From an uncultured Methanobrevibacter sp. (GTDB lineage Archaea > Methanobacteriota > Methanobacteria > Methanobacteriales > Methanobacteriaceae), in assembly GCA_902774685.1 (NCBI GenBank), contig CACYJH010000008.1, forward strand, positions 62,001-126,000: a stretch of DNA of 64,000 bases, in the 5' to 3' direction. Position 1 is the first letter of the stretch; each line of letters begins with the position of its first letter. The notes beneath the pieces were generated by a model. That model ran no database searches. It saw only the letters and a list, made by a program, of their open reading frames with translations, and was not told the DNA's origin. Position numbers and translations under genes: made by a program. This document shows, piece by piece, positions 27,319 to 37,411 of this stretch.

Positions 27319-28710
27319 TTCCCCTACAGCCCTATATTCCATCCATTTGCCACTGAAGTATCTATAGATATAGAACCCTGCTCTCACATACCAATCTATA
27401 AACATTGCAATCCATGTTCCGAACACACCGACTCCCATGAAGTCTGCGATAACATAGGACAATCCGATTCTGCAAATGAACATCACTGATAAGCTAACGA
27501 TCATAGGCCATCTTGCATCACCTGCTCCCCTGAACATGGTAGGTAAAGTAAATGCAATCGGCCAAATCAATATTGCAAAAATACCATGCCAAATAACCAT
27601 TTCAGAGGTCATGGCAGCAGTTGCCGGAGACAAGGCATATATCTGCAATATATATGGCAGCAATGCAAATATGATTAAATTAACAATTAAATGAGCAAGG
27701 AAAACATTCAACAATATCTTTTTATTATAGAATTTAGCCTGCTCATAATCATTGCTTCCTACACAACGTGAAATAACCGCAGTGAAACCAAGATTTATTG
27801 CAAAGCCAGGCAATACTGAAAATATTCCAATGGCATAACCGACCGAATTTGCAGCAATAGCCATTGTACCGAATGTGGAAACCAAACTTAAAATCAAAAC
27901 CCTGCCTAATTGGAAAAGACCATTTTCAATACCATATGGAATGCCCACATCCAAGACTTTCTTAAGCAAGGACTTGTCAAACCTATGTTTTAAGGTCTTT
28001 TTAATATGTATTTCATATCTTTCTTGAAGCATGTAATACAAGATTATAAAAGCTGCAAGAGCTCTTGCCAACACTGTAGGAATTGCTACACCTTCCACTC
28101 CGAAGCCAAATCCGAAAAGCAAAATGGCATTTCCAATAATATTCAGAATATCACAAACGAACATTATCTGCATAGGCAAAATAGATTTCCCTAATGTTCT
28201 AAACATTGCGGCACCACAGTTAAAAATAGCTATAAATGGAATTGAAATAGCCATATAACTTAAATAGATATTTGCAGTGTCAAATACATCCTGATCTATT
28301 TGTCCAAACAATGTATTGATTAAAAAAGATTTTGCAAATAATACAAGCACAGTCATTATGATTGCCAGTAAAGTTGTAAACCACACCAATTGATTAGATG
28401 CATCACAAGCCTTATCAGGTTCTCCATTTCCCAAGTATTGCCCCGCTATTACTGCACCTCCAGTAGCAAGTGCAGAAAAGCTGAAGATAAGTAGCTGAAC
28501 TAAAAAATCAACTAAGGAAACACCTGAAATTGCAACTTCACCAAGAGATGCAACCATCATCGAGTCAGCAAGACCTACGAAAAATTCCAATGCCTGTTCA
28601 ATTAAAAGCGGAATGAATAATGCCCATAAAAGCTTATTTGTAAAGAAATAACCTCTTTCATGAACCACCCTATCACTTAAAATATCTGCAAAACTTCTAA
28701 AAACGTTCAT
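27310..28710 (-). CDS. MATE family efflux transporter (second copy)
   Basis: 466 residues, about 12 membrane helices. FTNKLLWALFIPLLIEQALEFFVGLADSMMVASLG opens the first bundle and ARCVGSNDYEQAKFYN-like sequence starts the second. Proton- or sodium-driven export of unknown compounds. It differs clearly from the MATE protein at 13992. GGAG lies before the ATG at 28710. Two hairpins follow the stop. Confidence 0.9.
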   Translation of the reverse strand: MNVFRSFADILSDRVVHERGYFFTNKLLWALFIPLLIEQALEFFVGLADSMMVASLGEVAISGVSLVDFLVQLLIFSFSALATGGAVIAGQYLGNGEPDKACDASNQLVWFTTLLAIIMTVLVLFAKSFLINTLFGQIDQDVFDTANIYLSYMAISIPFIAIFNCGAAMFRTLGKSILPMQIMFVCDILNIIGNAILLFGFGFGVEGVAIPTVLARALAAFIILYYMLQERYEIHIKKTLKHRFDKSLLKKVLDVGIPYGIENGLFQLGRVLILSLVSTFGTMAIAANSVGYAIGIFSVLPGFAINLGFTAVISRCVGSNDYEQAKFYNKKILLNVFLAHLIVNLIIFALLPYILQIYALSPATAAMTSEMVIWHGIFAILIWPIAFTLPTMFRGAGDARWPMIVSLSVMFICRIGLSYVIADFMGVGVFGTWIAMFIDWYVRAGFYIYRYFSGKWMEYRAVGESV

Positions 28711-28867
28711 AAAAACTCCGATTCAAAAGAAAATATTTTAAAATAAAAAGAATTAAAAAAAATAAAAATTAAAAAAAAAAAATAAATTAAAAATCAAATT
28801 TAAACCATGAAAGATTAAATCTAATTAATAAAAAATTAAATCTAATAAAAGATTATGAATAAACTAA

Positions 28868-30019
28868 TTAATCTTTAGTAAATCCATAAACTTCTGTTTC
28901 AAAGGTTTTAGCAACTTCTGGCATCAAGCTAGCAATGTCTAGCTGTTGAGGACATTCCTTCATGCATGCTTCACAGCCAGTACAATCAGAAGCGATTCCT
29001 ACTCCATCCAAACAGGAATAGTTCCTATATGCATTTCCAACTGCAGTGAATTCACCAACCTTCAAACCTTGAATCTTCTCATTGTTATACAAATCAAACA
29101 ATTTAGGAATCATGATGTTTGATGGGCAGGAACTAATGCAGTAATTGCATTTGGTACAAGGAATTGCAATGTTGCTGTTGATGATTTCAGTAACATCTTC
29201 AATGATTTTATGCTCTTCATCATTAAGTGGCTTATAATCCTCCATGAAGCCTATGTTCTCTTCCATTTGCTCCAAGCTGCTTGCACCAGACAATACCATG
29301 AATACCCCATCTATTCCTGCAACATAACGTAATGCCCAGGATACTGGAGATTCATCAGGATTATACTCTTTCAACTTTTTCTCTGCTTCTTCAGGAAGAT
29401 CTGCCAAAAATCCTCCTTTCAATGGTTCCATAACAATTATTGGCAAATCATACTTATGAGCAACTTCTACACATTTTCTTGATTCCACACCATCATTTTC
29501 CCAATCCAAATAGTTAATCTGCAATTGGACAAACTCCATTTCAGGATGTTCCTTCAAGATATTGTCCAAAAATTCCGCATTTGCATGAGTGGAAAGACCT
29601 AACCTCTTGATTTTGCCTTCCTCTTTCATCTTTTTACAGAAGCCGAAGGTGTCTACATATTTCCATCCAGCTTCAGAGAAACTGCTTACATTATGAACCA
29701 TATAATAATCAAAGTAATCTACACCACAACGTTCCAATTGTTCCTTGAATATTGGTTCCACTTGTGATTCTTCAGTGATTAAGAAAGTTGGCATCTTATC
29801 TGCAATGACAAATGAATCCCTTGGGTAACGTTCTACAACAGCTTTTCTTAAAGCGACTTCACTTGCTCCATCATGATAAGCATAAGCTGTATCAAAGTAA
29901 TTGAATCCATTTTCCATATAAACGTCAGCCATCTTATTAACCTGTTCAAAATCCACACTTGAGTAATCGTTTTCATCAAGCTGCGGCAATCTCATCATTC
30001 CAAATCCCATATTCTTCAT
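28868..30019 (-). CDS. aldo/keto reductase with C-terminal 4Fe-4S ferredoxin domain
   Basis: Residues 1-270 are an aldo/keto reductase barrel: MGFGMMRLPQ, FDTAYAYHDGASEVALRKA with catalytic Asp and Tyr, and VHNVS. The tail carries two cysteine clusters, CTKCNYCISSCPSN near 285 and CTGCEACMKECP near 345, typical for binding 4Fe-4S centres. Such fusions are common in anaerobes and probably exchange electrons with ferredoxin; the substrate is unknown. SD AAGGAGA precedes the ATG. Confidence 0.9.
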   Translation of the reverse strand: MKNMGFGMMRLPQLDENDYSSVDFEQVNKMADVYMENGFNYFDTAYAYHDGASEVALRKAVVERYPRDSFVIADKMPTFLITEESQVEPIFKEQLERCGVDYFDYYMVHNVSSFSEAGWKYVDTFGFCKKMKEEGKIKRLGLSTHANAEFLDNILKEHPEMEFVQLQINYLDWENDGVESRKCVEVAHKYDLPIIVMEPLKGGFLADLPEEAEKKLKEYNPDESPVSWALRYVAGIDGVFMVLSGASSLEQMEENIGFMEDYKPLNDEEHKIIEDVTEIINSNIAIPCTKCNYCISSCPSNIMIPKLFDLYNNEKIQGLKVGEFTAVGNAYRNYSCLDGVGIASDCTGCEACMKECPQQLDIASLMPEVAKTFETEVYGFTKD

Positions 30020-30112
30020 ATTTAATCTCCTTAATGCGCCAATAACTATTTTAATTCTATAATTGTTTAAAATCCATTTAAACTATTCATAATTCATATA
30101 TCTTAATAATTC

Positions 30113-30460
30113 TTAATCATTATACAATATTTGCTTATTATATTCCTTTTCCAATTCCAACTGCCTTATCTTTCTATCATATTGAGCAGCTTCTTCCTCT
30201 TTAAATTCAATCAAACCACTGATAAGAATATCAATCTTCTTTTGACAATCCCTCATTGCCTTTTCCTTTTGAATCTTCAATGACTCGATTTCATTATCTA
30301 TTTCCATTAGTCGCAGCTCACTCATAGGATAATAGCTAAATCCTAAAGCCTCATCAAGGGCATGATCCAACAAATCCTGCAATTTCAATCCCTTTGATTT
30401 GGCAAGGTCTTTTTTCTCCTTATTTATTTTCACACTAGTTGTTTCATTAAAACAACCCAT
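30113..30460 (-). CDS. hypothetical protein, possible ribbon-helix-helix plus coiled coil
   Basis: 115 residues from the ATG at 30460, chosen because AGGTGA lies just before it; a longer frame reaches 30502. TTSVKINKEKKDLAKSKGLKLQDLLDHALDEALG resembles the strand-helix-helix start of CcdA/MetJ-like DNA-binding proteins. The rest (IDNEIESLKIQKEKAMRDCQKKIDIL...) is a coiled coil. There is no toxin gene beside it, so an antitoxin role is unsupported. Confidence 0.6.
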   Translation of the reverse strand: MGCFNETTSVKINKEKKDLAKSKGLKLQDLLDHALDEALGFSYYPMSELRLMEIDNEIESLKIQKEKAMRDCQKKIDILISGLIEFKEEEAAQYDRKIRQLELEKEYNKQILYND

Positions 30461-30774
30461 AAAATCACCTAACAATATAAAATCAAAAATATTTGTTAAC
30501 AAAGTTAATATAATATATAATCTAAAATTTTATATATATAAATTTAATGTTGAAGAATAATATATATGATTTTGAAAAATGATTTTGAAAGATAAGATAA
30601 TATTAAAAACAATAAAAATTAAATATTTATTCAAAAGATAAAGACAATTTAAAATAATGAAAATTCGATGAGAAAAAACTATCGATTTAAATAAAATAAC
30701 GATTGATAAAACTTAAAGTATATAGAACAAATAGTAAAATTATCAATCTTAAAACTAATTTAATAAAAGATACT
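30461..30774. other. AT-rich divergent spacer
   Basis: Contains promoters for the 30460 gene and trm5. An in-frame TTG at 30703 could extend Trm5 by 24 residues but has no ribosome site. No other feature seen. Confidence 0.4.
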
Positions 30775-31872
30775 ATGTTAACACTAAAAATTCCAGTGCA
30801 GAATATAGAGGCAACAAGGCAAATTGTGCTAAATCATAAGATTATTGACTTTGACTATAAGATAAAAGTCGAAAATGGTTTCGGACATATTCCAATTAAA
30901 GAAGGAACAGATGACAAATTGCTTTCAAAAGTGATGGAAGAGTGCAAGGAAGAAATCATTAAGCAAAATGACAAGTATACAATCGAAATAATAGATTTAA
31001 GCCAAGATGAAGACCTTGAAACTGTAAAAAGATTTCCAAGAAGCATAACTGAACTTCTAAAAGACAAATTAACCGAAGAAGAAATCGAAGAGCTTAAAAA
31101 ATCCTTTGACATTATTGGTGATGTTGTCATTGTAGAGATTCCAGAAGATCTTGAAGCACATAAAAAGGAAATAGGCCAAGCCACTCTTCAGTTCACCAAA
31201 CGAAAAACTGTGTATATGAAAAAAAGTGCAGTTAAAGGTGTTACAAGAGTTAGGGAACTTGAACTTATCGCTGGAGAAGACAATCCAATTACAATCCATA
31301 AGGAACATGGCACAAGATTGAAATTGGATGTAAAAAACGTTTACTTCTCACCAAGACTTGCTACTGAAAGGAAAAGGGTCCAAGAAGCAACACAAGATGG
31401 AGAAGAAATTCTTGACATGTTTGCAGGAATCGGACCGTTTCCAATTGTAATAGCTCATGAAAAGAATGTGAACATCACTGCAGTGGACATTAATGAATAT
31501 GCAATCAAATACTTAAATGAAAATATTAAGCTAAATAAACTAAAGGATAATGCTCACATCACTGCAATTTGTGGAGATACCAACGAAGTTGCATTAAATG
31601 AATTGAAAGGCAAGAAATTCGATAGACTTATCATGAATCTTCCAGGATTAGCACCAGAATTCCTTGATTTAGCAGTATCCCTTTGTAAGGATGGCGGAAT
31701 AATTCACTACTACGAATTTTCAGATGGATTTTCACAAGGAATAGAAAGAGCACAAATAGCTTGTGAAAAGCAAAATAAGGAAGTTGAAATACTAAATACA
31801 CGTAAAGTTAAATCATCAAGTCCTGGAATGTGGCATGTGGCTATTGATTGTAAAGTAACTGAAAAGAAATAA
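30775..31872 (+). CDS. trm5: tRNA (guanine(37)-N1)-methyltransferase Trm5
   Basis: Methylates N1 of G37 next to the anticodon, preventing frameshifts. Residues 1-70 form the D1 domain (LKIPVQNIEATRQIVLNHKIID), and the class I methyltransferase domain follows: YFSPRLATERKRVQ near 190, DMFAGIGPFPIVIAH near 215 and the NLPGLAPEFLD catalytic loop near 288. The start at ATG 30775 fits the N-terminus of MJ0883; the TTG at 30703 is an alternative. No clear SD, so possibly leaderless. Confidence 0.92.
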   Translation: MLTLKIPVQNIEATRQIVLNHKIIDFDYKIKVENGFGHIPIKEGTDDKLLSKVMEECKEEIIKQNDKYTIEIIDLSQDEDLETVKRFPRSITELLKDKLTEEEIEELKKSFDIIGDVVIVEIPEDLEAHKKEIGQATLQFTKRKTVYMKKSAVKGVTRVRELELIAGEDNPITIHKEHGTRLKLDVKNVYFSPRLATERKRVQEATQDGEEILDMFAGIGPFPIVIAHEKNVNITAVDINEYAIKYLNENIKLNKLKDNAHITAICGDTNEVALNELKGKKFDRLIMNLPGLAPEFLDLAVSLCKDGGIIHYYEFSDGFSQGIERAQIACEKQNKEVEILNTRKVKSSSPGMWHVAIDCKVTEKK

Positions 31873-31960
31873 AAATAGCTAAAAAATTAAATCTAAATAG
31901 ATTAAAAAAAATCAAAAAAAATTAATTTAAAAAATAAGTTTAAAATAAAAAAGAAATGAT

Positions 31961-32920
31961 TTAGAAAAGATCCTTAAAGTCCTTTTCTAAATTGTTTAAA
32001 TCTATTACTCCTTTTTCTGTAATGATTCCTGTAATCAAGTCTTTAGGAACTATATCAAAAGCAGGATTGATTACTTCAGTTCCTTCAGGACAGATTCTTG
32101 CACCACCATAATAGATCACTTCGTTAGGATCACGCTCTTCAATAACTGTATCAAATATGGAAATCTCCTTATCAAAGGTACTGAATGGCGCTGCAATATA
32201 GAATGGAATGTCAAATCTTTTAGCTGCAAGAGCCACCATAAATGAACCTATCTTGTTTGCAATACCATCGTGAGCCACTCTATCTGCACCGATAACAACC
32301 TTATCAATTTTTCCTATTGACATAAGGTAACCGCTTGCAACATCAGGAATAAGCTTTACAGGAATTCCTTCCTGTTGCATTTCCCAAACGCTTAAGCTTG
32401 CACCTTGTCCTCTTGGACGGGTTTCATCACAGATGACTTGAATGTCCTTTCCTTGATTGAATGCAGAACGGAAAACACCTAATGCAGTACCATAGTCTAC
32501 ACATGCAAGTGCACCTGCATTGCAGTGGGTTAAGACTGTATCTCCATCATCAATAAGTTCAGCACCATATTCGCCAATAGCTAAGTTTGTATTGATATCT
32601 TCGCCAGCCATTGCCATTGCTTCATCAAGCATATTATCCGCTTTCATGACTCTGTCTACCGCCCACATAAGATTGACTGCAGTAGGTCTTGCATTTTTCA
32701 TCTCTACGGCGACCTTTTCCATATCTTCACCTGCAATCTGAGCAAGAGCCATACCGAAGGCAGCTGAAACACCTATAGCAGGAGCTCCACGAACAACCAT
32801 GGTCTTGATTGCATCTATTACTTCCTGATAAGTGCTGCAATAGACATAAGTCAATTCATCAGGCAATTTGGTTTGATCTATAAGCTTTAATTTATTGTCT
32901 TCCCATTCTAAAGTTCTCAT
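31961..32920 (-). CDS. mtnA: S-methyl-5-thioribose-1-phosphate isomerase family protein
   Basis: Isomerises methylthioribose-1-phosphate to the ribulose form in methionine salvage; relatives include ribose-1,5-bisphosphate isomerase and eIF2B alpha-type proteins. VVRGAPAIGVSAAFG near 43, LTHCNAGALACVDYGTALG with catalytic Cys near 145 and the GADRVAHDGIANKIG segment with catalytic Asp near 225 match MtnA. The start is the ATG at 32920 with GTGAT upstream, not the GTG at 32929 that overlaps it. Confidence 0.88.
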   Translation of the reverse strand: MRTLEWEDNKLKLIDQTKLPDELTYVYCSTYQEVIDAIKTMVVRGAPAIGVSAAFGMALAQIAGEDMEKVAVEMKNARPTAVNLMWAVDRVMKADNMLDEAMAMAGEDINTNLAIGEYGAELIDDGDTVLTHCNAGALACVDYGTALGVFRSAFNQGKDIQVICDETRPRGQGASLSVWEMQQEGIPVKLIPDVASGYLMSIGKIDKVVIGADRVAHDGIANKIGSFMVALAAKRFDIPFYIAAPFSTFDKEISIFDTVIEERDPNEVIYYGGARICPEGTEVINPAFDIVPKDLITGIITEKGVIDLNNLEKDFKDLF

Positions 32921-33140
32921 AATAATCACATGAAAAATAATTAATAATAAAAATAATTAATTAATGAAATAAAAATTGTTAAAATACAATAAAATATTGG
33001 TCTTTTTTAAATAAATAGATTATTATAAAAAAATAGTTAAAAAAACTAAAAAAAGCAAAAATAAGTAAAAAAAATAAGTAAAAAAAGTAGATAGGAAAAA
33101 TCCTATTTAAAATAAAAATTTAAAAACAATCATTTATCGC

Positions 33141-34031
33141 TTAGAAGTGAGACTGAGGAGCATTTCCTAAGTGATGGTCTTCGTGTTTCTTTCCAGGAAT
33201 TCCATAAGCATCCGCTCTGCATTGAGTGCATGCTCTGAATACTGGAAGATACTCTTCCACATCACTACGTGCCTTTTCAATCTCTCCACAACCAGGTCTT
33301 GGATAATCAGCCATTTTGTTTAATGGAATGAGTGGAAGAACATTCACTAAGTCTGCACCGCATTCCTTAACGGTTTTAGCGATTTCTACAATATGCTCAT
33401 CATTCAATCCAGGAATAAGAACAATGTTGACCTTAACGACTACACCAAGATCGGTGATCTTTTTGATTCCTTCCAATTGGTTTCTGGAGAGAATTTCAGC
33501 TGCTTCAAGTCCTTTGTATGCTTTGCCTTCATATACAATGAAGCCATTGATTTCCTTTAGGATTTCAGGATCCACTGCATTGACTGTAACAGTTACGGTA
33601 TTTACACCAAGCTCTGCAATTCTTTCTGCATATTTTGGAAGCAAAAGACCATTGGTACTCATACATTTGATTAAATCCGGCTTTACCTCATTGATCTTTT
33701 CAAAGAATTCAAAGGTAGCCTCATTAGCTAATGAATCACCAGGACCTGCAACACCAACAACAGTGATTGCACTGTCTTTAGTTACATTCAATACATGTTC
33801 CACTGCAGCATCTGCATCCATAATGGAACCTGCAACTCCTGGCCTGTCCTCTTCAGTATTAATTGATCTTATACAGAAGTTACATCCAATATTACATTTA
33901 GGAGCAATAGGTACGTGAACTCTTCCAACCTTATCATGCAATTTTTCATTATAGCATGGATGCACTTTTGTAATATGTGCAAATTTTGCACCTTTATGAC
34001 TTCCTCCACAAGTTAAATCTTTTTTAGTCAT
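33141..34031 (-). CDS. nifB: NifB radical-SAM protein (iron-sulfur-carbide cluster assembly)
   Basis: Builds the [8Fe-9S-C] L-cluster, precursor of nitrogenase cofactor. 296 residues, the stand-alone archaeal form. HPCYNEKLHDKVGRVHVPIAPKCNIGCNFCIRS (near 25-57) holds the radical-SAM CxxxCxxC; VGVAGPGDSLAN follows. The C-terminal ACTQCRADAYGIPG is also typical. It lies on the same strand downstream of marker genes 17/15/5/6/3. No nifHDK is in the window, and many methanogens without nitrogen fixation keep nifB. SD GAGGTAAT. Confidence 0.95.
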   Translation of the reverse strand: MTKKDLTCGGSHKGAKFAHITKVHPCYNEKLHDKVGRVHVPIAPKCNIGCNFCIRSINTEEDRPGVAGSIMDADAAVEHVLNVTKDSAITVVGVAGPGDSLANEATFEFFEKINEVKPDLIKCMSTNGLLLPKYAERIAELGVNTVTVTVNAVDPEILKEINGFIVYEGKAYKGLEAAEILSRNQLEGIKKITDLGVVVKVNIVLIPGLNDEHIVEIAKTVKECGADLVNVLPLIPLNKMADYPRPGCGEIEKARSDVEEYLPVFRACTQCRADAYGIPGKKHEDHHLGNAPQSHF

Positions 34032-34456
34032 AGTATTACCTCAACACAATATTTAAATTAATATAATTATTTTAATTAATCTAATCATTTTAATTAATCT
34101 AATCATTTTAATTAATTGATTCATTTAATTAACTTAATTTTTTCTCCAATTTTAATTTATCCCACTACAATTTACAAAATTTATTCGTTAAATATCCATT
34201 TACGCTTAAACTTATAACTATTGTTATTAACAGTATAGTATTTAAAGCTTCCTATTTGTTTCTAATACATACGAACAAACTATTGGAAATTACGAACCGT
34301 TTGAAAAAATCTATGAAAAATTGGACAAAAAATTAAAACAACCTTAAAAATAATTAAAAAATAATAAATAATAAGATTGAATCTTTTAAAAGACTTAAAA
34401 ACACACATCCTCTTTTAAATCTTTAAAAAAGATTAAATCCTTTCTATAATTTGAAA
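34032..34456. other. spacer between marker protein 17 gene and nifB
   Basis: Contains an 18-bp tandem repeat (34071-34124) near nifB and an imperfect inverted repeat around ACTATTGTTATTAACAGTATAGT (about 34216-34240). It could hold a separate nifB promoter, so nifB may not be in one transcript with the marker genes. Confidence 0.45.
34071..34124. repeat. 18-bp tandem repeat, three copies
   Basis: TTTAATTAATCTAATCAT occurs twice exactly and a third time with changes, in the nifB leader region 40-90 bases before the ATG. It might be slippage-generated, or a set of sites on one helix face every 18 bases. Confidence 0.6.
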
Positions 34457-35023
34457 TTAATCCCAAGTTTTAGGGGTGTTCAATTCTACAATATATCCTT
34501 CAGCCTTTTCAACCCATTCATCCTTAATGAGTTCATCAGTAGCTATAACAGAAACGATATCGTCACGGGAAATATCCTTCATTATCTTGAATCCTTCAGG
34601 AACTATTCTGAATATTGCATCATAGATTCTTCTTTTAAGGTTTTCATGAGGGTCATCTACAACCAAATCAGAAACATTATGCTGTCCTTTCATATGAATC
34701 ACATATCTGCTTGGCTGATGGACATTTTCCCTGCCGTTGGTATTCCAGAGGGTTCTTAGGATATTCGGAAGATAGTTTTCATCATCTATCAAAACAACGG
34801 TTGTATCATCATCCGCTTCATAATTTACTTTAGCAACTTCCTTTAAGGTAATGTGTTTGGAAGTCTTTCTCATCTTTATCGCTATGATGAAGCAGACTTC
34901 ATCCGGATTGACATAAGCTCTCATATCATCAATGGAAGGTGGCAAGACCAAATCCTGCAAGATTTGCCTAATGATCATGTCGTAGACTTTTGCTCCTTCA
35001 GGGTCATTTGATTCAATATACAT
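34457..35023 (-). CDS. methanogenesis marker protein 17
   Basis: 188 residues. Sequence such as YIESNDPEGAKVYDMIIRQI and the context, last of a five-gene run with markers 3, 6, 5 and 15, identify it. Marker proteins of this set have been found in the ATP-dependent complex that reductively activates the nickel of methyl-coenzyme M reductase. No cysteine motif is obvious, so it may be structural in that complex. SD GAGTGAT before the ATG. Confidence 0.85.
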   Translation of the reverse strand: MYIESNDPEGAKVYDMIIRQILQDLVLPPSIDDMRAYVNPDEVCFIIAIKMRKTSKHITLKEVAKVNYEADDDTTVVLIDDENYLPNILRTLWNTNGRENVHQPSRYVIHMKGQHNVSDLVVDDPHENLKRRIYDAIFRIVPEGFKIMKDISRDDIVSVIATDELIKDEWVEKAEGYIVELNTPKTWD

Positions 35024-35103
35024 AAAATCACTCTACTTAAAATAACAAATAAAATGAAAATAGATAAAAATATTTGAAATATTTAAATCCAATCCAAAAT
35101 TAT

Positions 35104-36339
35104 TTATTCATGTCTATTTCCCATACCAGATACAAGCAATGCTGCACCTACAGCACCAATGTGTTGTGAGTATTCTGGCACGATAACTTCAATTCCACCT
35201 AAAGTTTCACTTACAGCTTCAACAAGTCCGGAAATCAAACTGGTTCCACCTACTTGGATTAAAGGTTCACGGATGTCAATTTCCTGTAATTGCTGTTCAT
35301 ATACCTGTTCAGATACGGAGTGACATGCAGCAGCTGCTACATCTGCCTTAGATCCTCCAGCTGCAAGAGTGGTAACCAAGTCCTGAATACCGAATACAAT
35401 ACAGTAGGAGTTAAGCATAGCCTTTCTCCAGTCACCTTGCACAGCAAGAGGTCCAAGTTCTGTAATGTCTACATCTAACCTTCTTGAAGTCATGTCCAAG
35501 AATCTTCCGGATGCACCTGCACAGATACCTCCCATGGTGAAGTTGTCAGGAATACCATTGTTTACGGTAATTACCTTGTTGTCCATACCACCGATATCGA
35601 GTACTGTAGCTTCACCTTTTTGACAATCTGCCAAGTATACTGCACCTTTTGCGTTAACAGACAATTCCTCTTGAATAAGTTCTGCTCCAAATTCCTGACC
35701 CATAGTGAACCTACCGTAACCGGTAGTTCCTATACCCTCAACATCTTCCCATTTGTAGCCTGTGCCTTCAAATGCCTCTGCAGCTGCAGTTTGAGCAGAT
35801 GCAATGATGTCTTTGGTGGAAGTCCAACCAGTTCCAATAACCTTGTTGTTTTCCATAAGGACCGCTTTTGTAGTTGTTGAACCTGAGTCAAGTCCAAGAG
35901 TAAGTCCTTCTTGCTTTTCACGAGCAAGAATGCTTCTACGAGTAACAGTGGTCGCCAATGCTTCCATACGGATGAATAATTCATCTGCTTTTGTCCTTTC
36001 AGTGAAGGAATATGTTACCACAGGAATACGGGTATTGTTTTGAATGAAACGTCTTACTTCATTTCTAACAAGTGCTCCTTCTGCACATCTGAAACAAGTT
36101 GCAATAAATACTGCATCAGGTTTGCATTTTCCTTCTACAATAGACATTGCTCTTGCAATCATAAGCTTTAAGCTTGAACTTTGAGCAGAGAAACCGAATT
36201 TCTCATAAGCTTCATTAATATAATCCAAATCAATTTCAGGAAGAATAATTTCAGCTCCAAATTTTAAAGCTGCCTTTTCGATTTCCTTTTGGATACCACT
36301 ATATTCAGTACCGCAGGAAACCAATGCAATTTGTACCAT
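35104..36339 (-). CDS. methanogenesis marker protein 15 (BadF/HgdC-type ATPase)
   Basis: 411 residues. The N-terminal domain ([20 protein letters not shown]) is followed from about 140 by an ASKHA ATPase fold: [37 protein letters not shown] and [23 protein letters not shown] supplies a cysteine that in homologous activators binds an iron-sulfur cluster between subunits. ATP hydrolysis here probably drives low-potential electron transfer for MCR activation. The start is the ATG at 36339 because a GGAGG site lies eight bases upstream, inside the end of marker 5, giving translational coupling. Confidence 0.92.
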   Translation of the reverse strand: MVQIALVSCGTEYSGIQKEIEKAALKFGAEIILPEIDLDYINEAYEKFGFSAQSSSLKLMIARAMSIVEGKCKPDAVFIATCFRCAEGALVRNEVRRFIQNNTRIPVVTYSFTERTKADELFIRMEALATTVTRRSILAREKQEGLTLGLDSGSTTTKAVLMENNKVIGTGWTSTKDIIASAQTAAAEAFEGTGYKWEDVEGIGTTGYGRFTMGQEFGAELIQEELSVNAKGAVYLADCQKGEATVLDIGGMDNKVITVNNGIPDNFTMGGICAGASGRFLDMTSRRLDVDITELGPLAVQGDWRKAMLNSYCIVFGIQDLVTTLAAGGSKADVAAAACHSVSEQVYEQQLQEIDIREPLIQVGGTSLISGLVEAVSETLGGIEVIVPEYSQHIGAVGAALLVSGMGNRHE

Positions 36340-36340
36340 A

Positions 36341-36847
36341 TTATTTTCCTCCTTTATTTGCAATTGGTTCACCTAAAACATCACTGTCTCCTTCCAAGTC
36401 TCCTCCGCCACCCGGCAAGGAATCTAGGAATTCCATGATTTGATTTACCATAAGTCTTGTTCCATCTTCATCATCAGGGTATGTAACTTCCAAGACAGGG
36501 ATGTCTTTTTTACGTAAACAGAAAATAGATAATTCGTTTGTTCTTGCACATCCTACACAACCAAAACCAAATGGAGCGCCATCAACAATGATTGCTGCTT
36601 CTGCAGCATCTATAAGTGGTCCAATAATGGACATTCTTCCTCTGACTCCTGAAGGCACTTCAATAGCTGCATACTTCAATCCGTTAATCGGATCTTCTTC
36701 TGTAATGTTCATTGGAGGAGAATCAATCTCCGGGTCTTTAATCTTTTGTCTTATTTGTTTTTGAAGAGCTAAAGGAGTGTGACCTTTCCTCTCAATCAAG
36801 TCAGCTAAAACCAATGAATTTGGGGGATAAATAGCTACTTTTACCAT
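36341..36847 (-). CDS. methanogenesis marker protein 5
   Basis: 168 residues, starting [34 protein letters not shown] near 95 has a close Cys pair that may bind metal or an iron-sulfur cluster. The C-terminus is Gly-rich. It ends one base before the start of marker 15, and its last codons carry that gene's ribosome site. Part of the marker run associated with MCR activation. Confidence 0.9.
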   Translation of the reverse strand: MVKVAIYPPNSLVLADLIERKGHTPLALQKQIRQKIKDPEIDSPPMNITEEDPINGLKYAAIEVPSGVRGRMSIIGPLIDAAEAAIIVDGAPFGFGCVGCARTNELSIFCLRKKDIPVLEVTYPDDEDGTRLMVNQIMEFLDSLPGGGGDLEGDSDVLGEPIANKGGK

Positions 36848-36917
36848 AATACCATCCTCTTAAATAATCTCAAGAAAACTTTTACAAAATTATATCAATC
36901 CCATTTAAAAAGTTTTC

Positions 36918-37400
36918 TTATTGTTTATCATCCTCTCTTTTATTTTCTTCTTCTTCTAAAATCTCTTTGAAGTAATCAACAGAAACAGGTTCCTTTTTCT
37001 CAATTACAACTTCCTTAGGGTTCTTTAAAGCTTCACCAACATAATCAAGAATTCTGAATTCCTTTTCCATTTGGTGGAAACCTTCCCTTGGCCCATATCT
37101 GTGACCTCTGCATCTTCTTGGGTCACCTGGAGCAAAACCTCTTTCCTTTGTAAAAATTCCATAAGGATCTAATTTACGGAGTTCACGAATAGCTTCTCTA
37201 ACATATTCATCTTTTCCACTAATCATAGCCCCATAACAAGTCCATTTGATTGTAATAGGCAAATTTAACATGTGCAAGAAGTTTACAACTTCACTTTCAC
37301 TCACATTTGCCTTGGAACTTAAGATAATCATCCTTGTTGAAACTTCAGGATCCATATCCTCTTTACCTAAATCTGGAGTTATACATAAATTTGCAGGCAT
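36918..37400 (-). CDS. methanogenesis marker protein 6
   Basis: 160 residues. [39 protein letters not shown] and the Arg-rich [21 protein letters not shown] segment (near 90-110) are characteristic. The tail is Lys/Glu-rich. SD AGGAGG. It sits 11 bases after marker 3 and before marker 5, clearly one operon. Confidence 0.9.
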   Translation of the reverse strand: MPANLCITPDLGKEDMDPEVSTRMIILSSKANVSESEVVNFLHMLNLPITIKWTCYGAMISGKDEYVREAIRELRKLDPYGIFTKERGFAPGDPRRCRGHRYGPREGFHQMEKEFRILDYVGEALKNPKEVVIEKKEPVSVDYFKEILEEEENKREDDKQ

Positions 37401-37411
37401 AATAATTCCTC

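Noticed and set aside
30113-30460. Antitoxin of a toxin-antitoxin pair
   Set aside because: No toxin-sized partner gene lies on either side; neighbours are an aldo/keto reductase and Trm5.
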